The notes: generated by a model from the letters alone, not told the origin. 41,768 bases of DNA from Thermodesulfobacteriales bacterium (GCA_026986115.1 JALSPG010000063.1:1-41768), one strand, 5' to 3'. Positions 7,372 through 16,565 are shown, counted from the first letter of the stretch. Numbers and translations are program-made.

Positions 7372-8708
7372 AAAGAACTTATCAGAAACCCACCATCGTC
7401 AAACTCCAGGTCGGTCTCCTACGGGACAAAAAAAGCAGTCTTTCCCGGCTCCTGCGACGGGAGATCGACGGAGTGCCGGTAAGAGATCTGGTGGAACGAT
7501 TCGGGTCTCCGCTCTTCGTCTTTTCCGAAAGAAGACTGCGTCAGCAGTTTCGGTACCTGAAAAGACTCTTCGAGGGATACTATCCCCGGGTGGAATTCAG
7601 CTGGTCTTACAAGACCAACTATCTGGACGCCATCTGCCGCATCTTTCACCAGGAGGGGGCCAGCGCGGAGGTGGTTTCGGACTTCGAATACGAAAAAGCT
7701 CGAAGGCTGGGGATGTCCGGAGACCGGATCGTTTTCAACGGACCTTACAAGCCCAAAGAAATCCTGCGCAAAGCGGTGGAGGAGGGAGCCCGCATAAATG
7801 CGGATTCCCTGGACGAGATCCTGGATCTGGAGGAAATCGCCCGGGAGACGGAGAAAAAGATCCGCATCGGTCTCCGGGTGAACATGGACACCGGGATTTA
7901 TCCCCGATGGGATCGGTTCGGTTTCAACCTGGAGTCCGGCGAGGTGCTCAATGTGGCCCGGAGGATCGCCGCCGGAGGCCGGCTCGAGGTGGTGGGCCTT
8001 CACTGTCATCAGGGCACCTTCATCCTGGAGCCGGAGGCTTACGGTCGGGCCGCGGAAAAGCTGGTGCGTCTCGCCCGCAGGCTGGAGGAAGAGTTCGGCT
8101 GGACCATCGAGTATCTGGATCTGGGCGGGGGTTTTCCCTCCCGCAACCGTCTAAAGGGACTCTACCTTCCTCCGGAGGTGGCGGTGCCACCGCTTTCGGA
8201 ATACGCGGAGCGGATCGGCCGGGCTCTTCTGGCCTCTCTCCCCCCGGGAGACTACCCCCTCCTGATCCTGGAGACCGGAAGGGCCCTGGTGGACGAGGCC
8301 GGCTTTCTCATCACCACCGTGCGGGTCTGCAAGCGTCTTCCGGATGGCCGGCGGGCCTATGTGCTCGACGCGGGAGTGAACCTGCTCTTCACCTCCTTCT
8401 GGTACCACTTCCGGGTGGAAATAGAGAAAGAGGTGGCCGGTCCCCCGGAGCCCTGCGTGCTCTACGGCCCCCTGTGCATGAACATAGATGTGGTGGAGGA
8501 AAACGCCCTACTCCCTCCCCTTTCCCGGGGCACCAGGCTGATCCTGTCCCCAGTGGGAGCCTACAATGTGACCCAGTGGATGCAGTTCATCACCTACCGA
8601 CCCCGGGTGGTCCTCGTTACCGAGGAGGGAAGGGTTGAGGTGATCCGCGAGGCCGAAACCCTGGAGGACATCGTAGCCCGGGAAAGGATACCCGAACACC
8701 TGCGATGA
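7368..8708 (+). CDS. Fold-type III PLP-dependent decarboxylase (diaminopimelate/ornithine decarboxylase-like)
   Basis: GSPLFVFSERRLRQQFR, YSWSYKTNY-type Lys region (FSWSYKTNYLDAI), VVGLHCHQGTF, EYLDLGGGFPS, ILETGRALV. Start at 7368 overlaps the ATP-grasp stop (ATGA). Confidence 0.9.
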   Translation: MKRTYQKPTIVKLQVGLLRDKKSSLSRLLRREIDGVPVRDLVERFGSPLFVFSERRLRQQFRYLKRLFEGYYPRVEFSWSYKTNYLDAICRIFHQEGASAEVVSDFEYEKARRLGMSGDRIVFNGPYKPKEILRKAVEEGARINADSLDEILDLEEIARETEKKIRIGLRVNMDTGIYPRWDRFGFNLESGEVLNVARRIAAGGRLEVVGLHCHQGTFILEPEAYGRAAEKLVRLARRLEEEFGWTIEYLDLGGGFPSRNRLKGLYLPPEVAVPPLSEYAERIGRALLASLPPGDYPLLILETGRALVDEAGFLITTVRVCKRLPDGRRAYVLDAGVNLLFTSFWYHFRVEIEKEVAGPPEPCVLYGPLCMNIDVVEENALLPPLSRGTRLILSPVGAYNVTQWMQFITYRPRVVLVTEEGRVEVIREAETLEDIVARERIPEHLR

Positions 8709-10798
8709 GAGACTTAAGGCCCGTCGCAAACTCCATCCTGAACAGTTACTCCGGGGTGCTCTTTTTCTCCCGCCCGGCCGGAGGACTGGCCATCCTGCTT
8801 TTCACCCTGGTCCTCAATCCCAATCTGGGGCTTTCCGCCCTGGTCTGCCTGCTCTCCGCCTACCTCTGCGCCCGCCTCCTGGGCCTTAAGGAAGACTTTC
8901 TGCGACTGGACTTCTACATATACAACCCCCTGCTGGTGGGGCTCTCCATAGGCTACTTCTTCCGGCTCGACCTCCTGAGTCTCCTCTTCCTGGTGCTCAT
9001 GGGTGTCTTCACCTTCTTTCTGACCTACGGCCTTTCCTCGGCCTTCTCTTACTACCTCAGACTTCCTGTGCTGAGCCTTCCCTTCGTGATCGGAAGTCTC
9101 ATCGCCACCCTGGCCTCCTACCACTACTCCAACCTGTTCGTAAAGGCCCTTTACGCCCGCAAACTCTTCCTTTTCACCTCCCTTCCCCTGTGGCTTGACG
9201 GCTTCCTTAGGGCCCTGGGAGCGGTGTTTTTCATGCCCCATCCCCTGGTGGGACTGGGACTCTTTCTGGTGCTTCTTCTGGCCTCTCGTATCCTGGCCCT
9301 TCTCGCTCTGACGGGGTATCTGGCCGGAAGCCTCCTGGTCTACCTCTTCACCGGATCCTCCGCGGAGGCCTTTTCCAACCTCGCCCACTTCAACTTTATC
9401 CTCATCGCCATGGCCCTGGGCGGGGTCTTCCTGATTCCCTCACCCAGGAGCTACCTCCTGGCGCTCATCGCCTCCGCCATGGCCGTCCCCCTCACCGAGG
9501 CCTCCCGGGCCTTCTGGGAAAGGTTCGGTCTTCCGGCCTTTGCCCTGCCCTTCAATCTAACCACCCTGCTGGTGCTGTACGCGCTGGGGGTCTCGGGATA
9601 CCGTCGTCTCACCGGTTATTATCGTGGAACCCCGGAAAGCACCCTGGATCACTACCTGACCTGGGAGAAACGGTTTCCCTCCACGGCCTGGGAAGTGGAG
9701 CTTCCGGTGAGCGGTCGCTGGACGGTGTGGCAGGGGCCTGACGGACAGTTCACCCACAAGGGGCCCTGGCGATACGCCCTCGATTTCGTGATTACCGACG
9801 AGGAGGGACGCACCCACGGCGGAGACGGAACGCGCCTTGAGGACTACTACGCCTACCGCAAGCCCGTTCTCTCCCCGGTGAGCGGGCGCGTGGTGGAGGT
9901 GGTGGACGGTCTCCCGGACGAGCCTCCGGGCTCGGCCAACCGCGAACAGCCCTGGGGCAACTATGTGGTCATCCACGACCAGCGGGGTTTTTACGCGGTG
10001 CTGGCCCACCTGAGCCCGGGCACCGTAAAGGTAAAGAAGGGGGACTGGGTGGTGAAGGGAGCCCTCGTAGGGCTTTGCGGAAGTTCCGGCTATTCTCCGG
10101 AACCGCATCTCCACCTCCACCTTCAAACCGGGCCGGAGCTGGGGTCTCCCACCATTCCCTTTCTCTTCAGCGGTTATCTCAGGAACGGAGAGTTTCACGC
10201 CCTTTCCCTTCCCGCCGAAGGGGAAACGGTGGAACCCGCCCTCCCGGAAAAACGGCTCAAACAGAGCCTCAACCTTCTTCTGGGGCAAAAATTCACCTAC
10301 GAGGTGCAGGGGGAGGGAGGCTCCGGGGAAATCCTCCACCTGGAGGTAAAGATGGCCCCTGACGGGACCTTTTACCTCACCGACGGAAAGGCGCGTCTTT
10401 ACTTCGCCCAGCGGGGGGCGGCCTTCTGTTTCCTGAATTACGAGGGGACGAACCGTTCCCCCCTGCGCTGGTTCTTCCTGGCCGCCCCCAGGATCCCCCT
10501 GAACCTCCGCCCGGGGATCTCCTGGTCCGACCACCTTCCGCTGGAAATCCTGCTGCCTCCCCTCAAAAAAGGGCTGTATCTCTTCCTGATTTCCTTCTGG
10601 CCCTCTTTTTTGCGTCTGGAGGCCCGCTATCAGGCCCTGGGAAGATTTGACTTCCGCGGAAGGATTATCTTTAGTGATTACGAGGTGGAAACCGCCGTAA
10701 AAATCCATCCCCTGGCGGGGTTTGAGGAAGTGGTTATCCGGAGAAAAGGACGAACCCTGAGACTTAGACGGAGGGAAAACGATGAGGAGAATGCTTAG
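8705..10798 (+). CDS. Urea-transporter-like membrane domain fused to M23 (LytM) peptidase domain
   Basis: N-terminus SGVLFFSRPAGGLAILLFTLVLNPNLGL...YNPLLVGLSIGYFF; C-terminal half WRYALDFVITDEEG...SPVSGRVVEVVDG...WGNYVVIHDQRGFYAVLAHLSPGTVKVKKGDWV...GLCGSSGYSPEPHLHLHLQ. Confidence 0.88.
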   Translation: MRDLRPVANSILNSYSGVLFFSRPAGGLAILLFTLVLNPNLGLSALVCLLSAYLCARLLGLKEDFLRLDFYIYNPLLVGLSIGYFFRLDLLSLLFLVLMGVFTFFLTYGLSSAFSYYLRLPVLSLPFVIGSLIATLASYHYSNLFVKALYARKLFLFTSLPLWLDGFLRALGAVFFMPHPLVGLGLFLVLLLASRILALLALTGYLAGSLLVYLFTGSSAEAFSNLAHFNFILIAMALGGVFLIPSPRSYLLALIASAMAVPLTEASRAFWERFGLPAFALPFNLTTLLVLYALGVSGYRRLTGYYRGTPESTLDHYLTWEKRFPSTAWEVELPVSGRWTVWQGPDGQFTHKGPWRYALDFVITDEEGRTHGGDGTRLEDYYAYRKPVLSPVSGRVVEVVDGLPDEPPGSANREQPWGNYVVIHDQRGFYAVLAHLSPGTVKVKKGDWVVKGALVGLCGSSGYSPEPHLHLHLQTGPELGSPTIPFLFSGYLRNGEFHALSLPAEGETVEPALPEKRLKQSLNLLLGQKFTYEVQGEGGSGEILHLEVKMAPDGTFYLTDGKARLYFAQRGAAFCFLNYEGTNRSPLRWFFLAAPRIPLNLRPGISWSDHLPLEILLPPLKKGLYLFLISFWPSFLRLEARYQALGRFDFRGRIIFSDYEVETAVKIHPLAGFEEVVIRRKGRTLRLRRRENDEENA

Positions 10799-11648
10799 AA
10801 CGGTTCTCACGGTATCGGCCCTGGGACTTTTCCTGGCCGGAGGAACCCCTGCGGGAACCCTCAAAAAGTACATGGCCCTGTACGGGACCTATCTCAACTA
10901 CGGCAACTCTCGTTTCAAGGAGGACGGGTACGCCCTCACCGCTTACGGGAGTTTCGGAGACGGCCTTCACCACGGGGTGGAAGCCGCGGTCTCTCAGCTT
11001 CACCTGAACTACGACTCCGGCTATAACGATCTGGATCAGACCGACCTAACCCTGGCCTACACCAACACCGGAAGCCTCCATCCCAACCTCTCCTTGCGGG
11101 TGGGGGGCCACTACATCTCCAGCGACGACGACCTCACCGACGACGGAAAGATCGTTTTCGGAGACCTCACCTATCTCGTGCCCTATCGCTGGAATGTGGG
11201 TCTTGAGGTGGCCTACTCGGATTATCACCGGGGGGTGGATGTGCTCCAGTTCTCTCCGCACGCGGGCTACTTCCTGAAGCTGGGCGAGCGCTCTCTCTAT
11301 CTCGAAGCCCGGGGCTACTACATAAACCTGGACGAAAACGAAAAACTGGGCCTTTCCATGGAAAACTACTACTCCCTGGAGCTTTCGGCCAGTTGCACCC
11401 GGGGACCTTTAAGCGTCAAGCTTTCCGGGTGGGCGGGGCAGCAGGTCTTTGCGGTGAAACGGGCCGGGTTCGTGGTTTACAACCTCACCGAAAAGTATCG
11501 GGGCGGAGTCACCGGAGAGGTAACCTATCGTTATCGGAAAAAGTATGTCCTGGGTCTTACGGCAAGCTGGAACACCTATAAGGAGATCGAGTCCGAGAAG
11601 GCTGTGAACCAGAGCGTGCTCACCGCCTTTTTCGGTTTTAACTTTTAA
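10782..11648 (+). CDS. Outer-membrane beta-barrel protein
   Basis: Signal peptide, alternating amphipathic strands rich in Tyr/Gly, terminal aromatic FFGFNF. Confidence 0.8.
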   Translation: MRRMLRTVLTVSALGLFLAGGTPAGTLKKYMALYGTYLNYGNSRFKEDGYALTAYGSFGDGLHHGVEAAVSQLHLNYDSGYNDLDQTDLTLAYTNTGSLHPNLSLRVGGHYISSDDDLTDDGKIVFGDLTYLVPYRWNVGLEVAYSDYHRGVDVLQFSPHAGYFLKLGERSLYLEARGYYINLDENEKLGLSMENYYSLELSASCTRGPLSVKLSGWAGQQVFAVKRAGFVVYNLTEKYRGGVTGEVTYRYRKKYVLGLTASWNTYKEIESEKAVNQSVLTAFFGFNF

Positions 11649-11650
11649 CC

Positions 11651-12304
11651 GTGGCCCGCAGAGGGATACAAGTGAGATCTCTGGTCCGGGGGGGTTTTTT
11701 TCTCTTGGGGCTGCTGGTGTGCTGGAGTGCCCCGCTTAAGGCCCTGGACTACGAGGGCATAAAGAAGGCCTACTACGAGTCCTATCGTCTGGAGCGGGAG
11801 GGGCGCTATGCCCGGGCCCGAGAGGCCCTGCGTCCGGTCTACGAGACCTTTCCCCGGGCCTACACGGTTAACCTCCGTCTGGGCTGGCTTTACTACCTGG
11901 AGGGACGCTATCGAAACGCCATAGAGCATTACCAGATCGCCGCGGCCGCGGCGCCGCAGGCGGTGGAACCCCTCCTGGGGCTGAGTCTTCCCTATCTGGC
12001 CCGTAAGGACTGGCGAAGGGTGGAGGAACTGATGTACCGCGTCCTCAAGATCGACTACTACAATTATTACGGCAACCTGCGCCTGGCCCGTGCCCTCAGG
12101 GAGGAGAAAAAATACCGCCAGGCCGAGGTGGTGTGCCGGAAGATGCTGACCCTTTATCCCACCGATGTGGCCTTCCTCACCGAGCTGGCCCTGACCCTAG
12201 AACTTTCCGGTTGTCACAAAGAGGCCCTAGCTCTTTTTCGAGATATTTTGATTCTTGATCCTCGGAATTCGGTAGCCAAAGAATATCTTTCCGAAAAGCA
12301 CTAA
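11651..12304 (+). CDS. TPR-repeat protein
   Basis: GTG start; signal-like N-terminus; TPR patterns such as YARAREALRPVYETFPRAYTVNLRLGWLYYLEGRYRNAIEHYQIA. Confidence 0.85.
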   Translation: MARRGIQVRSLVRGGFFLLGLLVCWSAPLKALDYEGIKKAYYESYRLEREGRYARAREALRPVYETFPRAYTVNLRLGWLYYLEGRYRNAIEHYQIAAAAAPQAVEPLLGLSLPYLARKDWRRVEELMYRVLKIDYYNYYGNLRLARALREEKKYRQAEVVCRKMLTLYPTDVAFLTELALTLELSGCHKEALALFRDILILDPRNSVAKEYLSEKH

Positions 12305-12401
12305 AATTTTCTTATTTCTACGTAAACTTTTCTTTGGAGTCCAAATATCCTTAGGATCGTTGCGGGAAAACCAAGCTTGTGTTAATTGATTTTTATAGTT
12401 A

Positions 12402-12489
12402 GCCGAGGTGGCGGAACTGGCAGACGCGGTGGACTCAAAATCCACTGGGGTTCACCCCCGTGCGGGTTCGACTCCCGCCCTCGGCACCA
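12402..12489 (+). tRNA. tRNA-Leu (CAA)
   Basis: 88-nt cloverleaf GCCGAGGTGGCGG...GTGGA-CTCAAAA-TCCAC...GGGTTCGACTCCCGCCCTCGGCACCA with variable arm and encoded CCA. Confidence 0.97.
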
Positions 12490-12492
12490 TTA

Positions 12493-13887
12493 TTAATCTT
12501 TTTCCCGTCCGTAAACGTCTTCAAAACGTACAATATCGTTTTCTCCAAGATACTCACCATTTTGAACTTCTATTATTTCCAAGGGAATTTTCCCAGGATT
12601 TTCCAGGCGATGCTTAGTAGATTTAGGCACAAATACAGATTCGTTCTCGTGAAGATACATTTCTTCTTCTCCAATTTGGACCTTGGCTGTTCCTTTTACT
12701 ACTACCCAGTGTTCAGAACGATGATAATGCATTTGGAGACTCAGTCTTTCTCCCGGATTTACTACAATACGCTTTATTTTGTAACGGGGGCCTTCTTCGA
12801 GAACCGTATAACTTCCCCAAGGACGATAGGTGGTCACGTGTTCTGTGGCTTCAGGATAGCCTAGGGTCTTGAGTTGTTTTACTAACTCGCTCACCTTCTG
12901 AGTTTGTCCCCTTTTTACGAGAAGGAGGGCATCTGGAGTTTCTACTACTAGATGTCCTTCAAGACCAATGGTAGCGATCAAACGTTTGTTCCCTAAAATT
13001 AGAGAATTTTCGGTATCAATGGTAATTACGCGTCCTTCCTTGGCGTTACCAGCGCTATCTTTTTCTAAAATATCAAAAAGGGCGTCCCAAGAGCCTATGT
13101 CGTTCCAATAGAGATTTAAGGGAACTACGGCCACGCGAGAAGATTTTTCCATCAAGGCGTAATCAATAGAAATATCAGGAAGATCCGAAAATTTTTTTTG
13201 CATTTTAGAAAAACCAGAGGCAAAGGCAGAATATATCTCAGGGGCGTATTTTTCCAGTTCCTCTTCAAAGGTTTTCAAATTAAAAAGAAAGATTCCGGCA
13301 TTCCAGTAAAAACCGCCCGAAGAGAGATAGTGCTGCGCTGTTTCCAGATCGGGCTTTTCGGTAAAACGAGAGACCTCAAAGGCCTTTGTTTTAGGAATTT
13401 CTAAAGGGTTACCCTTTTGAATGTAACCATAGCCGGTTTCGGGACGGGTAGGGGTGATACCAAAGGTTACGAGATAGCCTGCTTGTGCTACTGGTCTAGC
13501 CTTTTGGACAATGTTTGCAAATTCTTCTGACGGTTCAATAACATGATCAGAAGGACATATTAAGAAGGTTTCTTCTGAAAGATCACCGAATCTTTCCTTG
13601 GCATAAGCAAGTGTCAAAGCAATAGCTGGGGCTGTATTTCTCCCTGTTGGTTCACAAAGGAGATGAAAGCCTTCCAGGCCGGCGAGATGAGATTTTACGT
13701 GGAACTTATAATCTTTGCGCGTGACGATGAGAAGGTCTTCTGGATTTAAAAAAGCTAGTAGTCGTTCTACCGTTTGGCGCAAAAGAGATTTATCGCCATT
13801 TAATTTCAGGAACTGTTTGGGATAAGCTTCCCTTGAGAGGGGCCAAAGTCTGGTACCAGATCCTCCAGCCAAAATGATTGCCTTCAT
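12493..13887 (-). CDS. manC: Mannose-1-phosphate guanylyltransferase / mannose-6-phosphate isomerase
   Basis: MKAIILAGGSGTRLWPLSREAYPKQFLKL; FTEKPDLETAQ; C-terminal cupin RPWGSYTVLEEGPRYKIKRIVVNPGERLSLQMHYHRSEHW. Confidence 0.95.
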   Translation of the reverse strand: MKAIILAGGSGTRLWPLSREAYPKQFLKLNGDKSLLRQTVERLLAFLNPEDLLIVTRKDYKFHVKSHLAGLEGFHLLCEPTGRNTAPAIALTLAYAKERFGDLSEETFLICPSDHVIEPSEEFANIVQKARPVAQAGYLVTFGITPTRPETGYGYIQKGNPLEIPKTKAFEVSRFTEKPDLETAQHYLSSGGFYWNAGIFLFNLKTFEEELEKYAPEIYSAFASGFSKMQKKFSDLPDISIDYALMEKSSRVAVVPLNLYWNDIGSWDALFDILEKDSAGNAKEGRVITIDTENSLILGNKRLIATIGLEGHLVVETPDALLLVKRGQTQKVSELVKQLKTLGYPEATEHVTTYRPWGSYTVLEEGPRYKIKRIVVNPGERLSLQMHYHRSEHWVVVKGTAKVQIGEEEMYLHENESVFVPKSTKHRLENPGKIPLEIIEVQNGEYLGENDIVRFEDVYGREKD

Positions 13888-13897
13888 AAGGTGCTCC

Positions 13898-15238
13898 TTA
13901 CGTGTTTTTGAGGGGTGGTTGTCCGGTTGACTCCAGAACCGACTGCCAGAAGCGACTCTTAAGATTGACGTGTTTTCTCCTGGTAACAGCTAATTTTAGT
14001 GGTACGTGTATATAACGATCGTTTAGATAGCTCACCATGAGACCGGTTTTTCCCGCCATGGCAGCATGGGTGGCATATTGTCCTAAAAAACCGCAATAAA
14101 TACGATCATCTACAATTGCAGGTACACTACGAATAATATAACTCGGATCAATGTAGCGCAGATAAATTTCTATTCCTTTTTGGGTAAAATATTCTTTAAT
14201 TTTCTCTTTTAAAAATTTCCCGATATCACCCAGTTTGAGATTTCCGGAAGCGTCATATTCCGGGGGGTCAGGGCGTACGTATTTCTGACCAGCCCCCTCA
14301 GCTACCACAATGACTGCATGTTTGCGAGTCTCGAGCCGTCTTTCTAAAGCAGCCAGAAGACCTTGAGGGGGCTCAATGTCGAAGTCTTCTTCCGGGATAA
14401 GACAAAAATTGACCTCTTTTCGGGCCAGGGTAGCCGCGGCTGCTATAAAGCCAGAATATCTTCCCATCACCTTTACCAGACCGATCCCGTTAGGCGCTGC
14501 TATAGCTTCGGTATGGGCACAACGAATAGCCTGACAGGCCATTTCTACTGCTGTATCGAATCCAAAAGTCTTGGAAATAAAAAAGATGTCATTATCAATA
14601 GTTTTGGGTACCGCTACTACCGCGATTTTGAGTTGTCGCTTATCAATTTCCTCTTTGATCTTGTTGGCAGCCCGGAAAGTTCCATCTCCGCCAATCATAA
14701 AAAGAATTTGAACGTTCATTCGCTCCAAGGCGTCAACAATTTCTTCAATGGGTTGGTGTCCTCGGGAAGTGCCAAGGATAGTACCTCCCAGTTCATGGAT
14801 GTTAGAGACTACTTCCGGGGTGAGCTCCAGAACGTCGTGGCCATATTTAGGAATAAAACCTTGTAGACCATAACGAATACCGAATATATGCCTTACACCA
14901 TAAGAATAATAAAGAGTTAAAACAATAGAACGAATAACATCGTTTATGCCCGGGCAAAGACCACCACAAGTAACGATAGCCGCCCTTGTCTTGGAAGGAT
15001 CAAAATAAATTTTGGGTCGCGGGCCTGCTAGCTCTGCCGTGGGAGGAAGTTTGCCTTGAGAAAGTGATTTTTCCAGATAGGCTTCAGATAATTTGAGACT
15101 TACACGCATATCATCAGTTACATAACAAAGGGGATCTTTTTGGAGCGGAGTATCCACCTTACAAGGCCCCAAGGTTTCGATATGTAGATCAAGTTCTTCT
15201 TCACTTATTTCTTCAAGTAATTCTAGTTGACATTCCAT
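13898..15238 (-). CDS. 6-phosphofructokinase (GGDGT / PKTIDND type)
   Basis: CGGLCPGINDVIRSIV, MIGGDGTFRAANKI, VPKTIDNDIFFISKTFGFDTAVE. Confidence 0.92.
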   Translation of the reverse strand: MECQLELLEEISEEELDLHIETLGPCKVDTPLQKDPLCYVTDDMRVSLKLSEAYLEKSLSQGKLPPTAELAGPRPKIYFDPSKTRAAIVTCGGLCPGINDVIRSIVLTLYYSYGVRHIFGIRYGLQGFIPKYGHDVLELTPEVVSNIHELGGTILGTSRGHQPIEEIVDALERMNVQILFMIGGDGTFRAANKIKEEIDKRQLKIAVVAVPKTIDNDIFFISKTFGFDTAVEMACQAIRCAHTEAIAAPNGIGLVKVMGRYSGFIAAAATLARKEVNFCLIPEEDFDIEPPQGLLAALERRLETRKHAVIVVAEGAGQKYVRPDPPEYDASGNLKLGDIGKFLKEKIKEYFTQKGIEIYLRYIDPSYIIRSVPAIVDDRIYCGFLGQYATHAAMAGKTGLMVSYLNDRYIHVPLKLAVTRRKHVNLKSRFWQSVLESTGQPPLKNT

Positions 15239-15265
15239 TTTTGAACCTCCTGATCCTTTTATCGC

Positions 15266-16177
15266 TTATGAAGAAGAAATTTTTAAAAGATTTTTCAAGG
15301 CCTGCTCAATATCCGGAAACCGGAAGCGAAACCCTGCTTCCAAAAGTTTTTGGGGACGCGCCTTAACTCCTCCGAGAAAAAGTTCTGCTAACTCTCCGAA
15401 AATGAATTTCAAGGCCAACTTAGGCACAGGGAAGACAGCCGGCCTTTTTAAAACCTTTGCTAAAGCCTTAACGAATTCTTTCTGGCGTACTATCCCAGGG
15501 GAGACAAAGTTGAAAGGACCTTTTAGACTGTTTTTCTCAGCTAAAAAACAAGCAGCCTCACAAAGATCGCCAATGTGAATCCAGGGAAACCATTGCTCAC
15601 CAGAACCAAGTGGGCCTCCAAGACCTAATTTGAAGGGAAGAAGCATCTTTTTAAGAGCCCCGCCATCAGAGCCAAGAACAATCCCGAAACGCATCAAACA
15701 AACGCGTATTCCTCGTTTTTCTCCTTCTAGGGCCTCTTTTTCCCATTCCTGACATACTTGTGCCAAGAAATCTTTCCCCGGGGAGCTCTCCTCTGTAATT
15801 TCTTCCTCACCACGGTCGGCTCCGTAAAATCCAACGGCTGAAGCATTTAAAAGCACTGTACCTTTTGGCAGTGATGAAACTATCTGACGGGTAGCCTCCA
15901 CTCTGCTTTCTTTGATTAAACGTTTATAAGCTGGTGTCCAGCGCGAAAAGATATTGGCTCCCACAAGATTTACTACTACCTGGGCAGAAGCACATACTTC
16001 TTGCCAAGGACCAGGTCTCAAAGGATCTCCCAACACCGGGCGTGCCCCCGGAGGAAGCCGATCTTTTTTAGTAGGATGACGCACGAGAGCTTCTACCTCG
16101 AAACCCCGGGCTAAAAAAGCCCTCATAAGATGGGGGCCGATAAAACCCGTACCACCAGCCACAAAAACCTTCTTCAA
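15266..16177 (-). CDS. TIGR01777-type NAD-dependent epimerase (YfcH-like)
   Basis: KVFVAGGTGFIGPHLMRAFLARGFEVEALVR; LLNASAVGFYGADRGEEEITE; PFNFVSPGIVRQKEFVKALAKVLKRPA. Confidence 0.92.
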   Translation of the reverse strand: MKKVFVAGGTGFIGPHLMRAFLARGFEVEALVRHPTKKDRLPPGARPVLGDPLRPGPWQEVCASAQVVVNLVGANIFSRWTPAYKRLIKESRVEATRQIVSSLPKGTVLLNASAVGFYGADRGEEEITEESSPGKDFLAQVCQEWEKEALEGEKRGIRVCLMRFGIVLGSDGGALKKMLLPFKLGLGGPLGSGEQWFPWIHIGDLCEAACFLAEKNSLKGPFNFVSPGIVRQKEFVKALAKVLKRPAVFPVPKLALKFIFGELAELFLGGVKARPQKLLEAGFRFRFPDIEQALKNLLKISSS

Positions 16178-16249
16178 AAGCCACCTCCTCCTTTAACTTT
16201 AGCGAAAAATTGGAATTTAATCCAATTTATTTCACAATTTATCAACAAG

Positions 16250-16358
16250 AGACTCCTCAAAATTGTCGAGATTAGTATGACAAGCACAACCGCAAGAAAT
16301 TGTTCCGAAAAACGGAGGATCCTCAAACGGGCCTTAAGAAAAAGCTTTGCAAAGGTTT
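16250..16358 (-). mobile_element. Degenerate MITE-like element, copy 2
   Basis: Shares CAAGCACAACCGCAAG, TTCCGAAAAAC/GGATCC and ACGG(G)CCTTAAGAAAA..TTTGCAAAGG with the reverse complement of the element at 37588-37715. Confidence 0.6.
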
Positions 16359-16565
16359 CCAAACAAAATTATCCGTTCAAATTAGCGCCAAACTTTTCAA
16401 GTTTGGGATGTTTTTTGTGGAGATGATTTAGATCGGAAAAATCTTTTTAGTGGTCCAGGTTACGGAAAAGAAGTCCGGGACGGCCAAGAAGCGACCAAAA
16501 TCAAACTCGAATTATGGATATCGGAACCTATTTCCTCGGGGGAGAGTTTTGCTGAGCATATCATT

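Noticed and set aside
7419-8009. 196-aa minus ORF, and 7907-8638 plus-strand Gly/Arg/Pro-rich ORF
   Set aside because: Alternative frames of the PLP decarboxylase; composition typical of high-GC shadow ORFs.
8714-9388. 224-aa minus-strand ORF rich in Gln/Glu/Gly/Lys
   Set aside because: Mirror translation of the hydrophobic UT domain on the opposite strand; not protein-like.
9557-10873. 438-aa minus-strand ORF opposite the UT-M23 gene
   Set aside because: Antisense artifact of GC-rich, codon-biased sequence; low-complexity translation with no recognisable domain, while the plus frame has clear UT and M23 motifs.
12408-12864. ORFs of 69 and 134 aa across tRNA-Leu and antisense to manC
   Set aside because: Overlap a confident tRNA and the C-terminal cupin domain of manC on the other strand.
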